Made by a program: the position numbers and the translations under genes | The notes under the pieces: model-generated | Databases searched by the model: none | Told to the model about the DNA's origin: nothing | The model's input: the letters and a program-made list of their open reading frames with translations, nothing else | Part shown: piece by piece, positions 25,707 through 34,900 of the stretch | Position numbering within the stretch: the stretch's first letter is position 1 | How the letters are laid out: each line of letters begins with the position of its first letter | Source of the DNA: Chitinophagaceae bacterium | GTDB taxonomy: Bacteria; Bacteroidota; Bacteroidia; Chitinophagales; Chitinophagaceae | Direction: 5' to 3' | DNA length: 64,000 nucleotides | Assembly: GCA_004173235.1 (NCBI GenBank) | Contig: SEAC01000003.1 | Location: 1 to 64,000, forward strand

Positions 25707-27287
25707 ATGATCGCTTCAGCGCGTTCTGCAACACTACAACCTCAAGCTACCCCGGTGGCACCGGTTCAGCACAGCCTGCTGCGCAAGCATGTGTGGTTGC
25801 TTTTGGGCGCGGCCATTCTCAATGTTCCCGGCATCACCCACGTAGCCTACATTCCTGCATTACTGTCGGCGGCCTGCCTGGCACTGCTGGTGCAGCACGC
25901 TGCAACTCCCCGGGCCGCCATGGCAGTGGGCACTGCTTTCGTGGTTCTGTCGGCATCGATGCTAAATTACTGGATGGTGCCTACGCTGCTCCACTACACT
26001 GGCGGCAATTGGCCGATCGCGATCGGCTGCTACCTCGCTTCGTGGATCCTGCTCGCACCGTTTTTTGCCGTCCAGTTTGGGTTTTTTGCCTGGCTGAGGC
26101 GCCGCAACGGCGGCCTGCGCCGCGAAATATTCAATGCGCTTCTGTTCGCGGGCACCTGGGTGCTGATGGAATGGGGCCGGGCCTGGCTCTTCAGCGCGGT
26201 GCCCTGGATGGCCTTCTCCTGGGGCTCTGCTCTTGGCGGCAATACACTGCTGGTGCAGCCCGCGGCCTTCGGGGGCATTTTCGCACTTACTTTTCTGCTG
26301 GCCCTTCCTGCCTACCTTTTTGCAGCCGCATGGCGCCTGAAAAAAAGGATGCCCGCTTATTGCGCGGCGGCCGCGATCGTCCTGCAGCTACTGGGCGGAT
26401 GGGTGGCGTGGCAACGGCAGGAAACGGCCGCAGCACAGCGCCCTTCGTTCCGCGTAGCGCTGGTGCAGCCTGCTCTCCCCGCAGGCGCGCTATGGGACCG
26501 TCAGCAAATCAACGGCATCGTTCAAAACCTCTTGCAACTGAACCGGCAGGCTGCTTCGCTGCATGCCGACCTCAACATATGGACCGAGACGATCGTGCCC
26601 TGGACCTATCGAAAGGATGACGATTTCGTGCAAACGCTGCTTGAACCTTATAAGGGCAGCGGCACACACACACTTCTGGGTATGACCACCGAGCCCGAAG
26701 CGGGCGTGGGCGATGAACGCACCTCTGTTTATGTGCTCAACGCGTCCGGTTCGGTGCTTGGCCGTTACGACAAGCAGGAATTGCTGGCCGGTGCCGAGCG
26801 CCCTTTTTTCGGCGGGTTTGCACTTCCATTCCAATCGGGCAATGCCACGCGCTTTGTGCCCGGCCGGGCGGCACCGGTGCCCACGCCCTGGGGTGCGGCC
26901 GGTCTTCTGTTGTGCAATGAATCTACCATACCCGCACCTGCCCGTCGTGCTGCGGATGCGGGCGCCACATGGCTGGCGGTGGTAGGCAACGATGCCTGGT
27001 TTGCCGATACGTACGTTGCTCTCGGACACTTCTATCAATGCCGCATCCGCGCAGTGGAAAATCGTAAAGACGTGGTCGTGAATATCAACGCCGCGCGTGC
27101 AGGAGTTATCCGTGCTTCGGGTTCCATCACAGGGCGCTTCGAAGGATTTGAAGCCGCGGTGCATGCCGCAACGGTGCAGCCTAATCCGGATCACCCTCCC
27201 TCCCATCTATTCTTCAACTTATTCGTGGTGCTCGTTATGTGTACCACGCACCGTTTTTCTATTAATCGCAAAACCAAAAAACAATGA
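25707..27287 (+). CDS. lnt: Apolipoprotein N-acyltransferase-like protein
   Basis: This 526-residue inner-membrane enzyme has an N-terminal block of about six to seven helices (to residue 235) and a nitrilase-like domain. The catalytic triad is visible: Glu294 in IWTETIVPW, Lys356 in GRYDKQELLAGAE and Cys403 in LLLCNES. Lnt transfers an acyl chain from phospholipid to the N-terminal Cys of lipoproteins. A last membrane helix (about 500-515) and a basic tail end the protein. An in-frame TTG at 25692 is a possible earlier start. Its stop overlaps the ATG of the next gene, so the T9SS cargo gene is translationally coupled to it. Confidence 0.85.
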   Translation: MIASARSATLQPQATPVAPVQHSLLRKHVWLLLGAAILNVPGITHVAYIPALLSAACLALLVQHAATPRAAMAVGTAFVVLSASMLNYWMVPTLLHYTGGNWPIAIGCYLASWILLAPFFAVQFGFFAWLRRRNGGLRREIFNALLFAGTWVLMEWGRAWLFSAVPWMAFSWGSALGGNTLLVQPAAFGGIFALTFLLALPAYLFAAAWRLKKRMPAYCAAAAIVLQLLGGWVAWQRQETAAAQRPSFRVALVQPALPAGALWDRQQINGIVQNLLQLNRQAASLHADLNIWTETIVPWTYRKDDDFVQTLLEPYKGSGTHTLLGMTTEPEAGVGDERTSVYVLNASGSVLGRYDKQELLAGAERPFFGGFALPFQSGNATRFVPGRAAPVPTPWGAAGLLLCNESTIPAPARRAADAGATWLAVVGNDAWFADTYVALGHFYQCRIRAVENRKDVVVNINAARAGVIRASGSITGRFEGFEAAVHAATVQPNPDHPPSHLFFNLFVVLVMCTTHRFSINRKTKKQ

Positions 27288-29488
27288 TGAGAAAATTGCT
27301 ACTAATGATGTTGCTCTTCGTCGCGGCCCAACAGGCTATGGCGTTTTCGAGCACAACCGTCAACCAGAAGGACTGGCGCTGGCGGAAGGACGACGGCTCC
27401 CAGACCACTGCCACCTGGATGGCCGCCAAGAACGATCCCGCAAATGTGAACGGGATATATCCCAACCAGAACCTCCGTCTGCGGATGTCGTTCGTAACGC
27501 AGAACAACGCCGGCATTTTCCCCGAAGGCGAGCTGGCGAACTACGAAATCCAGAATGGGCTTGAGTACGCCACCGCTCTGGGCGGACCCTGGCAGCCCAT
27601 TTCCGACGATTCGGCCAATGCGTTTATGCTGAGTTACAGTTCGCGCGTGCCGGCACAGCTACCGGTAACGGAACAACTGTTTACGCCGGCACCGAACGGT
27701 TACAAGGCAGGCCGTGTGGTAGACGTAACCAACATGTACGGGATGATCGGCTTTGTGCAGTCGTTGAGCGCAACGGTGGCCCAGGAAAATGAGTGGGTGC
27801 TTCGCGTTACGCCCAATGCACAGGCCACGACCTATTACTTCCGTGTGCCTGCGGCGGGCCAGCCCGACGCATCGGTGTTTCCGAGCCTCGTGGTCAATCC
27901 GGTTACCTTCAAGTATGCGGGCTCTCCTTTCTGCGCTTCCACGGGCACGGTGAACACGCAAAACGATTTCCCTGGCGGTGGTACTTACAGCAGCACTGCC
28001 GGAATCTCGGTGGATGCCAACACGGGTGCGATCGATCTCGCGGCTTCCAACCCCGGACGCTATGAGATTACCTACACGTACGATGGTGGCAACACCACCT
28101 CCACCGTGGTGGACATCCGCCCGCAGGCCAACGGTGCTTCCGGCTTTGTGCCACCGGCAAATGCGGTTGCGTGCGAAGGCGACTACACGGGCGTTGCTCC
28201 ATTTGATGCACCGCTGGGTCTTTCCTACAGCTGGACCAACACCAACACCAATGTGGGCCTGGCTGCAAGCGGCAGCGGCCCTGTGCCACCGTTCGCAGCT
28301 ACCAGCGATGGCTCGGTAACTACGATCGCACAGATCAACCTGACCCCTACGGGTGGCACCGGTTGCAATTTCAAGCAACTGGCCTATCGCGTTACGGTGA
28401 AGAAAGCACCCTCGCTGTCTTCACTCAGCATGTTCAACGAGTGCTCCGGCAACATCTTCGCTCCCATGACGGCATCCAACCCGGCAGGTACGGTGTACAA
28501 CTGGACGAACAACAATCCTGCGGCTGGACTCCCTGCTGCGGGCAGCGGTCTCATCCCCGCATTCGTAGCACAAACGAGCACCACAATGATGGACGAAGTA
28601 GCCCGGGTGCGCATCGTGGCCACCTACAATGGCTGCACTGCTGCAGGCATCAACCAGTACACGGTGAACCCCGCCGCCCCGATGATCGCGTATGACCAGC
28701 CGAGCTATTGCCAGGCCGGCCGTGCCGAATTGCTGATGAAGCCTCGCGCAACCGGTGGCACCTTCTCTGCCGATCCCGGACTGTCTATCGACCCGGTAAC
28801 CGGAACCGTAAACCTCGGTCAGTCTACACCGGGCACTTACACGGTGACTTATTCAACGGGCAACTTCAATAGTTGCAATGAATCTTCGACCACGCAAATC
28901 ACGGTGAACGCAGGCGCCAGCATTGCCGCCGTTCCGAACGCGGTGTACTGCAATGGTATCGTTACCAGCCCTGTTACGTTCTCCGGTAATGCAACTTCGT
29001 ACACCTGGACCAACAGCAACCCGGCTATCGGACTTGCTGCATCGGGCACCGGCAACCTGCCTTCTTTCACTACGGCCAATGCCGGACCGGGAGCCCAATA
29101 TGCGTACATCAAAGTAACCCCGCAGGGAACGGTTACGGCAGCCTGTCCTGGGAAGGCCATGGCTTTCCGCATCACCGTTAACTACTGCGGACCGATTGCG
29201 CAGCATGGCGACACGGATGACGGTAACGCCCGCATTGCCCTCGACCGCCAGATAATTGCAGGCCCCAACCCCACAACGGGTGTGGTGCGCGTGCAGTACA
29301 GCGGCAGTGCGCAGCAGCTTGACGTGCTTGTGCGCAACAGCAACGGCACCGTCGTTCTTCCGGCGCGCCGCGTTGCATCCAACACCATTTCGATCGACCT
29401 GAGCACCCTGCTGCCCGGAACGTACGCGATCCAGTTCGCCGACCCGCGCACAGGAACTTCCATCGTGCGCACGATCGTGAAACTGTAA
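27284..29488 (+). CDS. Secreted Ig-like repeat protein with T9SS sorting domain
   Basis: This 734-residue protein has a signal peptide (about 1-20, ending AMAF). An N-terminal domain (21-200) is followed by at least three copies of the Ig/PKD-like module with a WTN core (SYSWTNTN, VYNWTNNN, SYTWTNSN), the same module that fills the giant protein at 31928. The C-terminus (about 650-734; IAGPNPTTGVVRVQYSG ... LLPGTYAIQFADPRTG) fits a type A sorting domain. ATGA overlap with lnt puts it in the same operon. An alternative second ATG is at 27287. A surface role is likely, ligand unknown. Confidence 0.85.
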   Translation: MMRKLLLMMLLFVAAQQAMAFSSTTVNQKDWRWRKDDGSQTTATWMAAKNDPANVNGIYPNQNLRLRMSFVTQNNAGIFPEGELANYEIQNGLEYATALGGPWQPISDDSANAFMLSYSSRVPAQLPVTEQLFTPAPNGYKAGRVVDVTNMYGMIGFVQSLSATVAQENEWVLRVTPNAQATTYYFRVPAAGQPDASVFPSLVVNPVTFKYAGSPFCASTGTVNTQNDFPGGGTYSSTAGISVDANTGAIDLAASNPGRYEITYTYDGGNTTSTVVDIRPQANGASGFVPPANAVACEGDYTGVAPFDAPLGLSYSWTNTNTNVGLAASGSGPVPPFAATSDGSVTTIAQINLTPTGGTGCNFKQLAYRVTVKKAPSLSSLSMFNECSGNIFAPMTASNPAGTVYNWTNNNPAAGLPAAGSGLIPAFVAQTSTTMMDEVARVRIVATYNGCTAAGINQYTVNPAAPMIAYDQPSYCQAGRAELLMKPRATGGTFSADPGLSIDPVTGTVNLGQSTPGTYTVTYSTGNFNSCNESSTTQITVNAGASIAAVPNAVYCNGIVTSPVTFSGNATSYTWTNSNPAIGLAASGTGNLPSFTTANAGPGAQYAYIKVTPQGTVTAACPGKAMAFRITVNYCGPIAQHGDTDDGNARIALDRQIIAGPNPTTGVVRVQYSGSAQQLDVLVRNSNGTVVLPARRVASNTISIDLSTLLPGTYAIQFADPRTGTSIVRTIVKL

Positions 29489-29513
29489 TAGAGGAAACCA
29501 TCCTTTGTGTGGC

Positions 29514-29546
29514 AAGGCCGTTCCCGGAAGGGGGCGGCCTTTTTTT
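29514..29546 (+). terminator. Intrinsic terminator
   Basis: AAGGCCG (29514-29520) pairs with CGGCCTT (29535-29541) around a G-rich loop that can extend the stem, followed by a T-run to 29546. It ends the lnt-like/T9SS cargo operon. Confidence 0.8.
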
Positions 29547-29647
29547 ATGTTTGTTTATTTGTTTATTGGTTCGTTGGTTTATTGGTAGGGGACGTACCAG
29601 CCTTCGATGTGTAATGGACGGCGCATCGCGAAACCACAAACCACAAA

Positions 29648-30387
29648 CTACTTATACAGCTCCTGGCACTTTTCGCAAAAGAAGCTTCGTCGCGGGGTGA
29701 TGCCGGTGTGTTGTTTGATGAGGGGGATGTTGCAGCGCGGGCAGGTCTTTTTCCCATGGGCTTCCCAGTGGCGTTTGAGGCGCCTTCTTTTTTCCAGCGC
29801 AGGAAGTCGAACGCATACGCGCGGGCTTCTTTCACCAGCTCGTTCAGTTTTTTTACGGGAAGCGCACCCAGGCGGCTCTCGGGGTGAATGCGTGTGCGGA
29901 AGAGCGTTTCGTTCTTCATGATGTTGCCGAGCCCGGAGAACACCTGCTGGTCGAGCAGCACATCGCACACGAGGCGGTCGGGTGATGCGCGGAGTGTTTT
30001 GCGCGCAAGCGCGGGGTTCCACTGGTCGTTCATCAGGTCGATGCGGAAGTCGTACGCGGCGTCGATGTCGGTGCCTTCGTGGATCTTCACCGCGCAGTTG
30101 TAGTTGTTCCACTCTCCGTTGCGAAACAGCAGCGTGAGCTTGGCTACTTTTTCAGGATTGTAATGCTGGCTGTCGATATAATAATTGCCGAACATCAGGT
30201 AGTGGATGCGGATGTAGCAGTCGTTGAACACCATTAGAAAGTGCTTGCCCCACGTGTCGATGCGGCGGAGCGTTTGTCCGCTGATGCGGTCGAAGTCGAC
30301 GTTGGCGGCTCCGGTAGCGGACTGCACTTTTTTGCCCACGAACTTCGCGGCCTGCTCTTTCAATATTACGAGGCTCGGGCCTTCCAA
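29648..30387 (-). pseudogene. Fpg/Nei-type DNA glycosylase remnant (frameshift and lost N-terminus)
   Basis: The body matches Bacteroidota formamidopyrimidine/endonuclease VIII-like glycosylases, which excise oxidised bases: GKHFLMVFNDCYIRIHYLMFG, DVLLDQQVFSGLGNIMKNE and ESRLGALP. Two lesions are visible. At the 5' end the expected Met-Pro-Glu-Gly-Pro-Ser is replaced by a TTG codon followed by Glu-Gly-Pro-Ser, so no ATG and no catalytic Pro2 exist; upstream lies an 8-bp tandem array. At 29788-29793 an A-run (T-run on plus) of six shifts the frame. With one more base the reading continues into KTCPRC...FFCEKC, the zinc finger, ending at 29648. A sequencing error at the homopolymer could explain only the second lesion. 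Confidence 0.75.
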
Positions 30388-30397
30388 GGGGGTGGGG

Positions 30398-30568
30398 GTT
30401 GAGGAGTTGAGGGGTTGAAGGGTTGAGGAGTTGAGGGGTTGAAGAGTTGAGGGGTTGAGGAGTTAAGTGGTTTAGCGGTTCAATCGTTTATTGGTATCGG
30501 CGACCGCTCATAAAGGATTACCCTATTAGCACATTACCCCATTACCCCATTACCCCATTACCCCATTC
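30398..30568. repeat. Two 8-bp tandem arrays (GTTGAGGA type and ATTACCCC type)
   Basis: From 30398 to about 30465 variants of GTTGAGGR/GTTGAAGG repeat with an 8-bp period. From about 30519 to 30568 the octamer CATTACCC repeats four to five times. The region between carries GTTTATTGGTATCGG, resembling text near 29560. The first array abuts the broken 5' end of the glycosylase remnant. No gene lies in 30388-30573. Confidence 0.85.
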
Positions 30569-30573
30569 GGCCG

Positions 30574-30804
30574 TCACTCCATCTTTTCGGAAGTGAACTG
30601 GCTCTTGATATACTCGTTGAAGAAGGAACCTGCGGAGCCTTCGCATTCGAGATAGAGCTGGAACACCCGCCACATCCGCGGAGGCACGTTGTAGTAGCGG
30701 AACACGTTGCCGTCGCGAAACCCGATCTCCAGCGTTTTCTCCGACTCGAGGTAATCCACCTTATGAATGGTGGATGATTTTGTGGTGAATACGGATTTGG
30801 GCAT
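30574..30804 (-). CDS. KTSC domain protein
   Basis: This 76-residue protein consists of one KTSC domain. It reads SSTIHKVDYLESEKTLEIGF, then GNVFRYYNVPPRMW and GSFFNEYIKSQF, which follows the S-x-I ... Y ... L-x-I-x-F-x-x-G ... Y-x-Y-x-x-V-P pattern. The domain also occurs at the C-terminus of some lysyl-tRNA synthetases and is suspected to bind nucleic acid. Upstream lies a 10-bp-type tandem array separating it from the SDR gene. Confidence 0.88.
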   Translation of the reverse strand: MPKSVFTTKSSTIHKVDYLESEKTLEIGFRDGNVFRYYNVPPRMWRVFQLYLECEGSAGSFFNEYIKSQFTSEKME

Positions 30805-30805
30805 G

Positions 30806-30856
30806 TGAGGGTTTCTTGAAGGTTGCTGAAGGTTCCGGGTGGTTCCTGAGGGTTTT
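30806..30856 (-). repeat. 10/11-bp degenerate tandem repeats
   Basis: GGGTTTCTTGAAGGTTGCTG and GGTTCCTGAGGGTTTTG variants, the same family as at 7415, 56788 and 63855. It lies between the KTSC start codon and the SDR stop. Confidence 0.7.
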
Positions 30857-30861
30857 GTTCC

Positions 30862-31755
30862 TCACGGTGCTTTGAGCCCGAACCCGGGATCGCGGCCACG
30901 GAGCATATTGGTGGCGCCATCCATGCCGTGGTGCAGGTCGAGCTCGCCGCGCGGCGCCTCGCTGGCTGCCTCTTTGGCTTCGAGGCCAACAGGTCCCTTG
31001 CCGATGGTGATGCCGCCGTCGACGGAGAAGAGCGCGCCCGTGACATAGGAGGCTTCGTCGGAGGCGAGGAAGAGGTACGCGTTGGCGATCTCCTCGGGCG
31101 TTCCGCGGCGGCCGAGGGGCGTTCCGCTGATGATCATGTCTTCGTGCTTCGCCTTCATGGGGCCCGTTTCCTTGTGCGTCCAGGCGGTGTCGATGCCACC
31201 GGGGCACACGCAGTTGACGCGCACGCCGTACTTCGCCTGCTCCACCGCCACGCCGCGCGTGAACGCGTGGATGAAACCCTTGGTGCCGCCATATACCGCG
31301 TTTTCGCCGAGGCCGAGAAAGCCCGACTCCGACCCTGCCGACACGATGCATCCCTTCGTCTTTTTCAGTTCGGACACCGCGTAGCGCGTCATCAGGTAGG
31401 CCGAGCGCACATTGTTTTTGAGCAGGTAGTCGAACACTTCCAGCGGGTAGTTCTCAATAAGCTCCATTACGGGAAATACGCCTGCGTTGTTGATCAGGAT
31501 ATCTAGCTTGCCGTAAGTTGCCACCGCGTAGTTCACACACTCCATTGCCACGCCTTCCTGCGACACGTCGCCGATAAATGCGGATGCCACGCCGGATTCC
31601 TGGAGGATGTCGCGCACTACGTCGTTCACGGGGTCTTCGGGAAATCCGTTGACGATGACGAAAGCGCCCTCGCGTGCGAATTTGCGCGAGATGGCTTCGC
31701 CGATGCCGGTTGCGCCACCGGTTACTATGGCCACTTTTCCTGCTAAGCGATTCAT
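30862..31755 (-). CDS. Short-chain dehydrogenase/reductase
   Basis: This 297-residue NAD(P)-dependent oxidoreductase has the Rossmann motif TGGATGIG near residue 13 and NNAGVF for the adenine-ring side. The catalytic residues are Ser in VSAGSESGF and Tyr/Lys in YGGTKGF. The typical SDR fold ends at about 255 (DGGITIGKGP). About 40 further residues (EAKEAASEAPRGELDLHHGM) are longer than the usual classical SDR. The ATG at 31755 gives the normal N-terminus MNRLAGKVAIVTGG. Substrate cannot be assigned. Confidence 0.9.
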   Translation of the reverse strand: MNRLAGKVAIVTGGATGIGEAISRKFAREGAFVIVNGFPEDPVNDVVRDILQESGVASAFIGDVSQEGVAMECVNYAVATYGKLDILINNAGVFPVMELIENYPLEVFDYLLKNNVRSAYLMTRYAVSELKKTKGCIVSAGSESGFLGLGENAVYGGTKGFIHAFTRGVAVEQAKYGVRVNCVCPGGIDTAWTHKETGPMKAKHEDMIISGTPLGRRGTPEEIANAYLFLASDEASYVTGALFSVDGGITIGKGPVGLEAKEAASEAPRGELDLHHGMDGATNMLRGRDPGFGLKAP

Positions 31756-31927
31756 ATGGGAAGAAGGTTTGCGTAGCGGGCAAAACAATCGTGCCCTACT
31801 GTGCCGTGCCTGCGCCGGGGAAGTTGTTCGTATTCATTTTCTAACTTATTTTGTAGGACAACCGAAACAGCAATAGCTGTTTTTTCTTTCTCGCTTTCTG
31901 TGCCAAACACCTGCCAAACCATCGCTT

Positions 31928-34900
31928 ATGAGAACATTTCTGCTCCTTGCAGCCCTTACCGTTGCGGGCGTTCGTGTTGAAGCCCAATGCGGCGCAACCG
32001 TAGCCGTACCTGCCAGCCAAAACCTATGTGCCGGCTCCACTACAGCAGCTGTTGCCTTTACCGGCAGCGCAACTTCCTACACCTGGACGAATAACAACAC
32101 GGCAACCGGCCTTGCCGGCAGTGGCACCGGCAACATTGCGGCGTTTACTGCAACGAACAGCGGCACGGCGCCGATCGTATCGAACGTGACGGTAACGCCG
32201 AACGGTTCGAGCCTGCAGGGATATGCGTATGTTCCCAACAACGGTTCGGGCAACGTATCCGTGATCAACCTGGTTACCGGAAGCACGGTTGCCACCATTC
32301 CCACGGCAGGCGAGCCCTTTGCGGTTACCGTGCTCCCCGACCGGAGCAAGGTATTCGTGTCGACCGTGACAGGGGGCCGCGTGGAGGTGATCAACACGGC
32401 CACCAACGACATTACGCAGCATGCGCCCTACAACGCGCCGCACGGACTGGTGGCTTCGCCCGACGGAAGCCGCGTGTATGTCAACGGCTGGGGCGGCGGC
32501 GGCGCGGTAAGCTATATCAACACGGCTAACCCTACCTCGTCGACGTTCATGACCAGCGTGGCCAACCCGGAAGGCATGGCCATCACCCCCGACGGAAATA
32601 CCCTGTATGTAGCCAGCGCCATCGGTGGCCTCGTTGCCATCAACACCAGCACCAATATTTCCACGTTCGTAGCGGCAGGAACCAATCCCCATGGCGTGGC
32701 CATCACCCCCAACGGGCAGTTCGTATACACTGCCAATAATGGCTCGGACAATGTTACGGTGGTCAACACCGCTACCAATGCGGTAATTGCGACCATACCC
32801 GTGGGCGACGCGCCTCTGGGTATCGCCGTTACTCCTGACGGCAGCAGGGTATACGTTGCCAACAGCGGCACCGATAATGTATCGGTCATCAACACCACCA
32901 CCAATACGGTCATTGCCACCATTTCTGTGGGCGATTACCCGTACGGCGTGTCGGTGACTCCCGATGGGAGCCAGGTATATGTAACGAATAAGAACTCCAA
33001 CAACCTGTCGGTCATCGCTACGGTGACCAATACTGTGAGCACTTCCCTTGCCACGGGAGCATCGCCTATCGGCCTCGGCAACTTCCTGTCGGCCGCAATG
33101 GCGCCCTGCTCGGGCACTCCGGCCAGCTTCGACATTACCGTAAACCCCATCGCAAGCGTTGACCAGCCTGCCGACCAGGCCGCGTGCGCGGGAAGCAATG
33201 TGCCGGCCCTGGCTTTCAGCGGTTCGGCCACCTCGTATGAATGGACCAACAGCAATACCGCCATAGGTTTGCCCGCATCGGGCACTGGCAACCTGCCTGC
33301 TTTCGTGGCACCCTCTGTGTCGTCGCCGCAAACGGCTACGATCACAGTCACACCGCGGAACGATGTAACCCAGTCCGCCGCGCCTTTGCCGGAACTCTTG
33401 TTTTACATGTTCGAAGGCGGTGGCACGAGCGTGTCCAACCTCGCGTCCGCGCCACCTGCTGGCACGAGCACAGCGACCATCAACGGCTCGATGGCCACAT
33501 CTGCGTCTCCCTCCATCTGCTCGCGGTCGCTGGTAGGCACCGGCCTGGGTTCAGGGGTCGATTATGTGAACACCGGCTGGGCCACCAACCTGAGTGGCAG
33601 CTGGACGCTCTCCTTCAAAACTTCGAATGTGCCGAGCACCACAACTACCTATTATGTACTGGGAGATGTCAACGCGGGAGGCTTCCGGGTCTTCACCGGC
33701 GGGGTAGCCGGTGCGGGCAACTGGATCTTACGCGGCCCCTTCGCCGATGTGCTCGCCACAGGGGGCGCCAGCACTGCCACAACCACAACTACCTTCGTAT
33801 ATGATGCCGGCGTCGGAGAGATCAGGGCTTATGTGAACGGTACGCTCGTGAATACAGTAGCGCAGGCACCCTTTTCCGTCTTGGGGGCCGGTCCCTTCAA
33901 AGTGGGTGGCTATTCCACTTCCAACAGCCTTCCTTCCGGTAGCCTGATGGACGACTTCCGCCTTTACAGCAGACCGCTCAGCCTGGCGGAAGTTCAAACG
34001 CTGAACGCCTGCGGAACCTATCTTTCCTGCACGGGTACACCCAAAACGTTCACCGTCACCATCAACCCTACGCCTTCCTGGAACAATGCCGGCTTCTCCA
34101 CCTCCATCTGCCACGACCAGGGCATCGGGCTTTCCATTTCCAACGGCGGCAATACGCCGGGAGCGGACTATAGCTGGACCAACGACAACCCGGCCATCGG
34201 TACGCCGGCCACGGGTTCGGGCAACGCGCTCACATTCACCGGCACCAATACCGGCCTCACGAATATATCGGGGCTTTTCACCGTCACGCCTTCTTACACA
34301 GGCGGCGGCGTTACGTGTGCGGGATCGCCCAACACCTTTACCATTACCGTGAAGCCGCGCCCAACGCTCAGCGCCGGCACTGTGAACAACGTGAGCTGCA
34401 ACGGAGGCGCCAACGGATCTGCCACGGTGCTGGCCAGCGGCGGCAATGGCGTTTACACGTACTCGTGGTTTCCTTCGGGCGGCACGGGCGCAGCGGTCAG
34501 CGGCCTCGTGGCAGGCACCTACACGGTGACCGTCACCAGCAACGGCTGCTTCAGCACGATGCCGTTTACCGTTTCGCAACCCACGGCAATGACGGCAACG
34601 ACCGCGAGCACCAATGTGCTGTGTAATGGTGGTGCAACCGGCTCGGCCTCAGTGAACGTATCGGGAGGCACAACGCCTTACAGCTACCTGTGGTCGCCCT
34701 CGGGCGGAACTGCCGCCACCGCCACCGGGCTTGCGGTAGGCAACTACAGCGTACTGGTGACCGACGGCAACGGATGTACACTCACGCGCAACTTTACCAT
34801 TAACCAGCCCTCCATACTCGGCGCAACTACCTCCCAGACGAATGGAACCTGCACGTTTGGCGGCATTGCCTCTGTAACACCATTTGGTGGTGCAGGCGGC

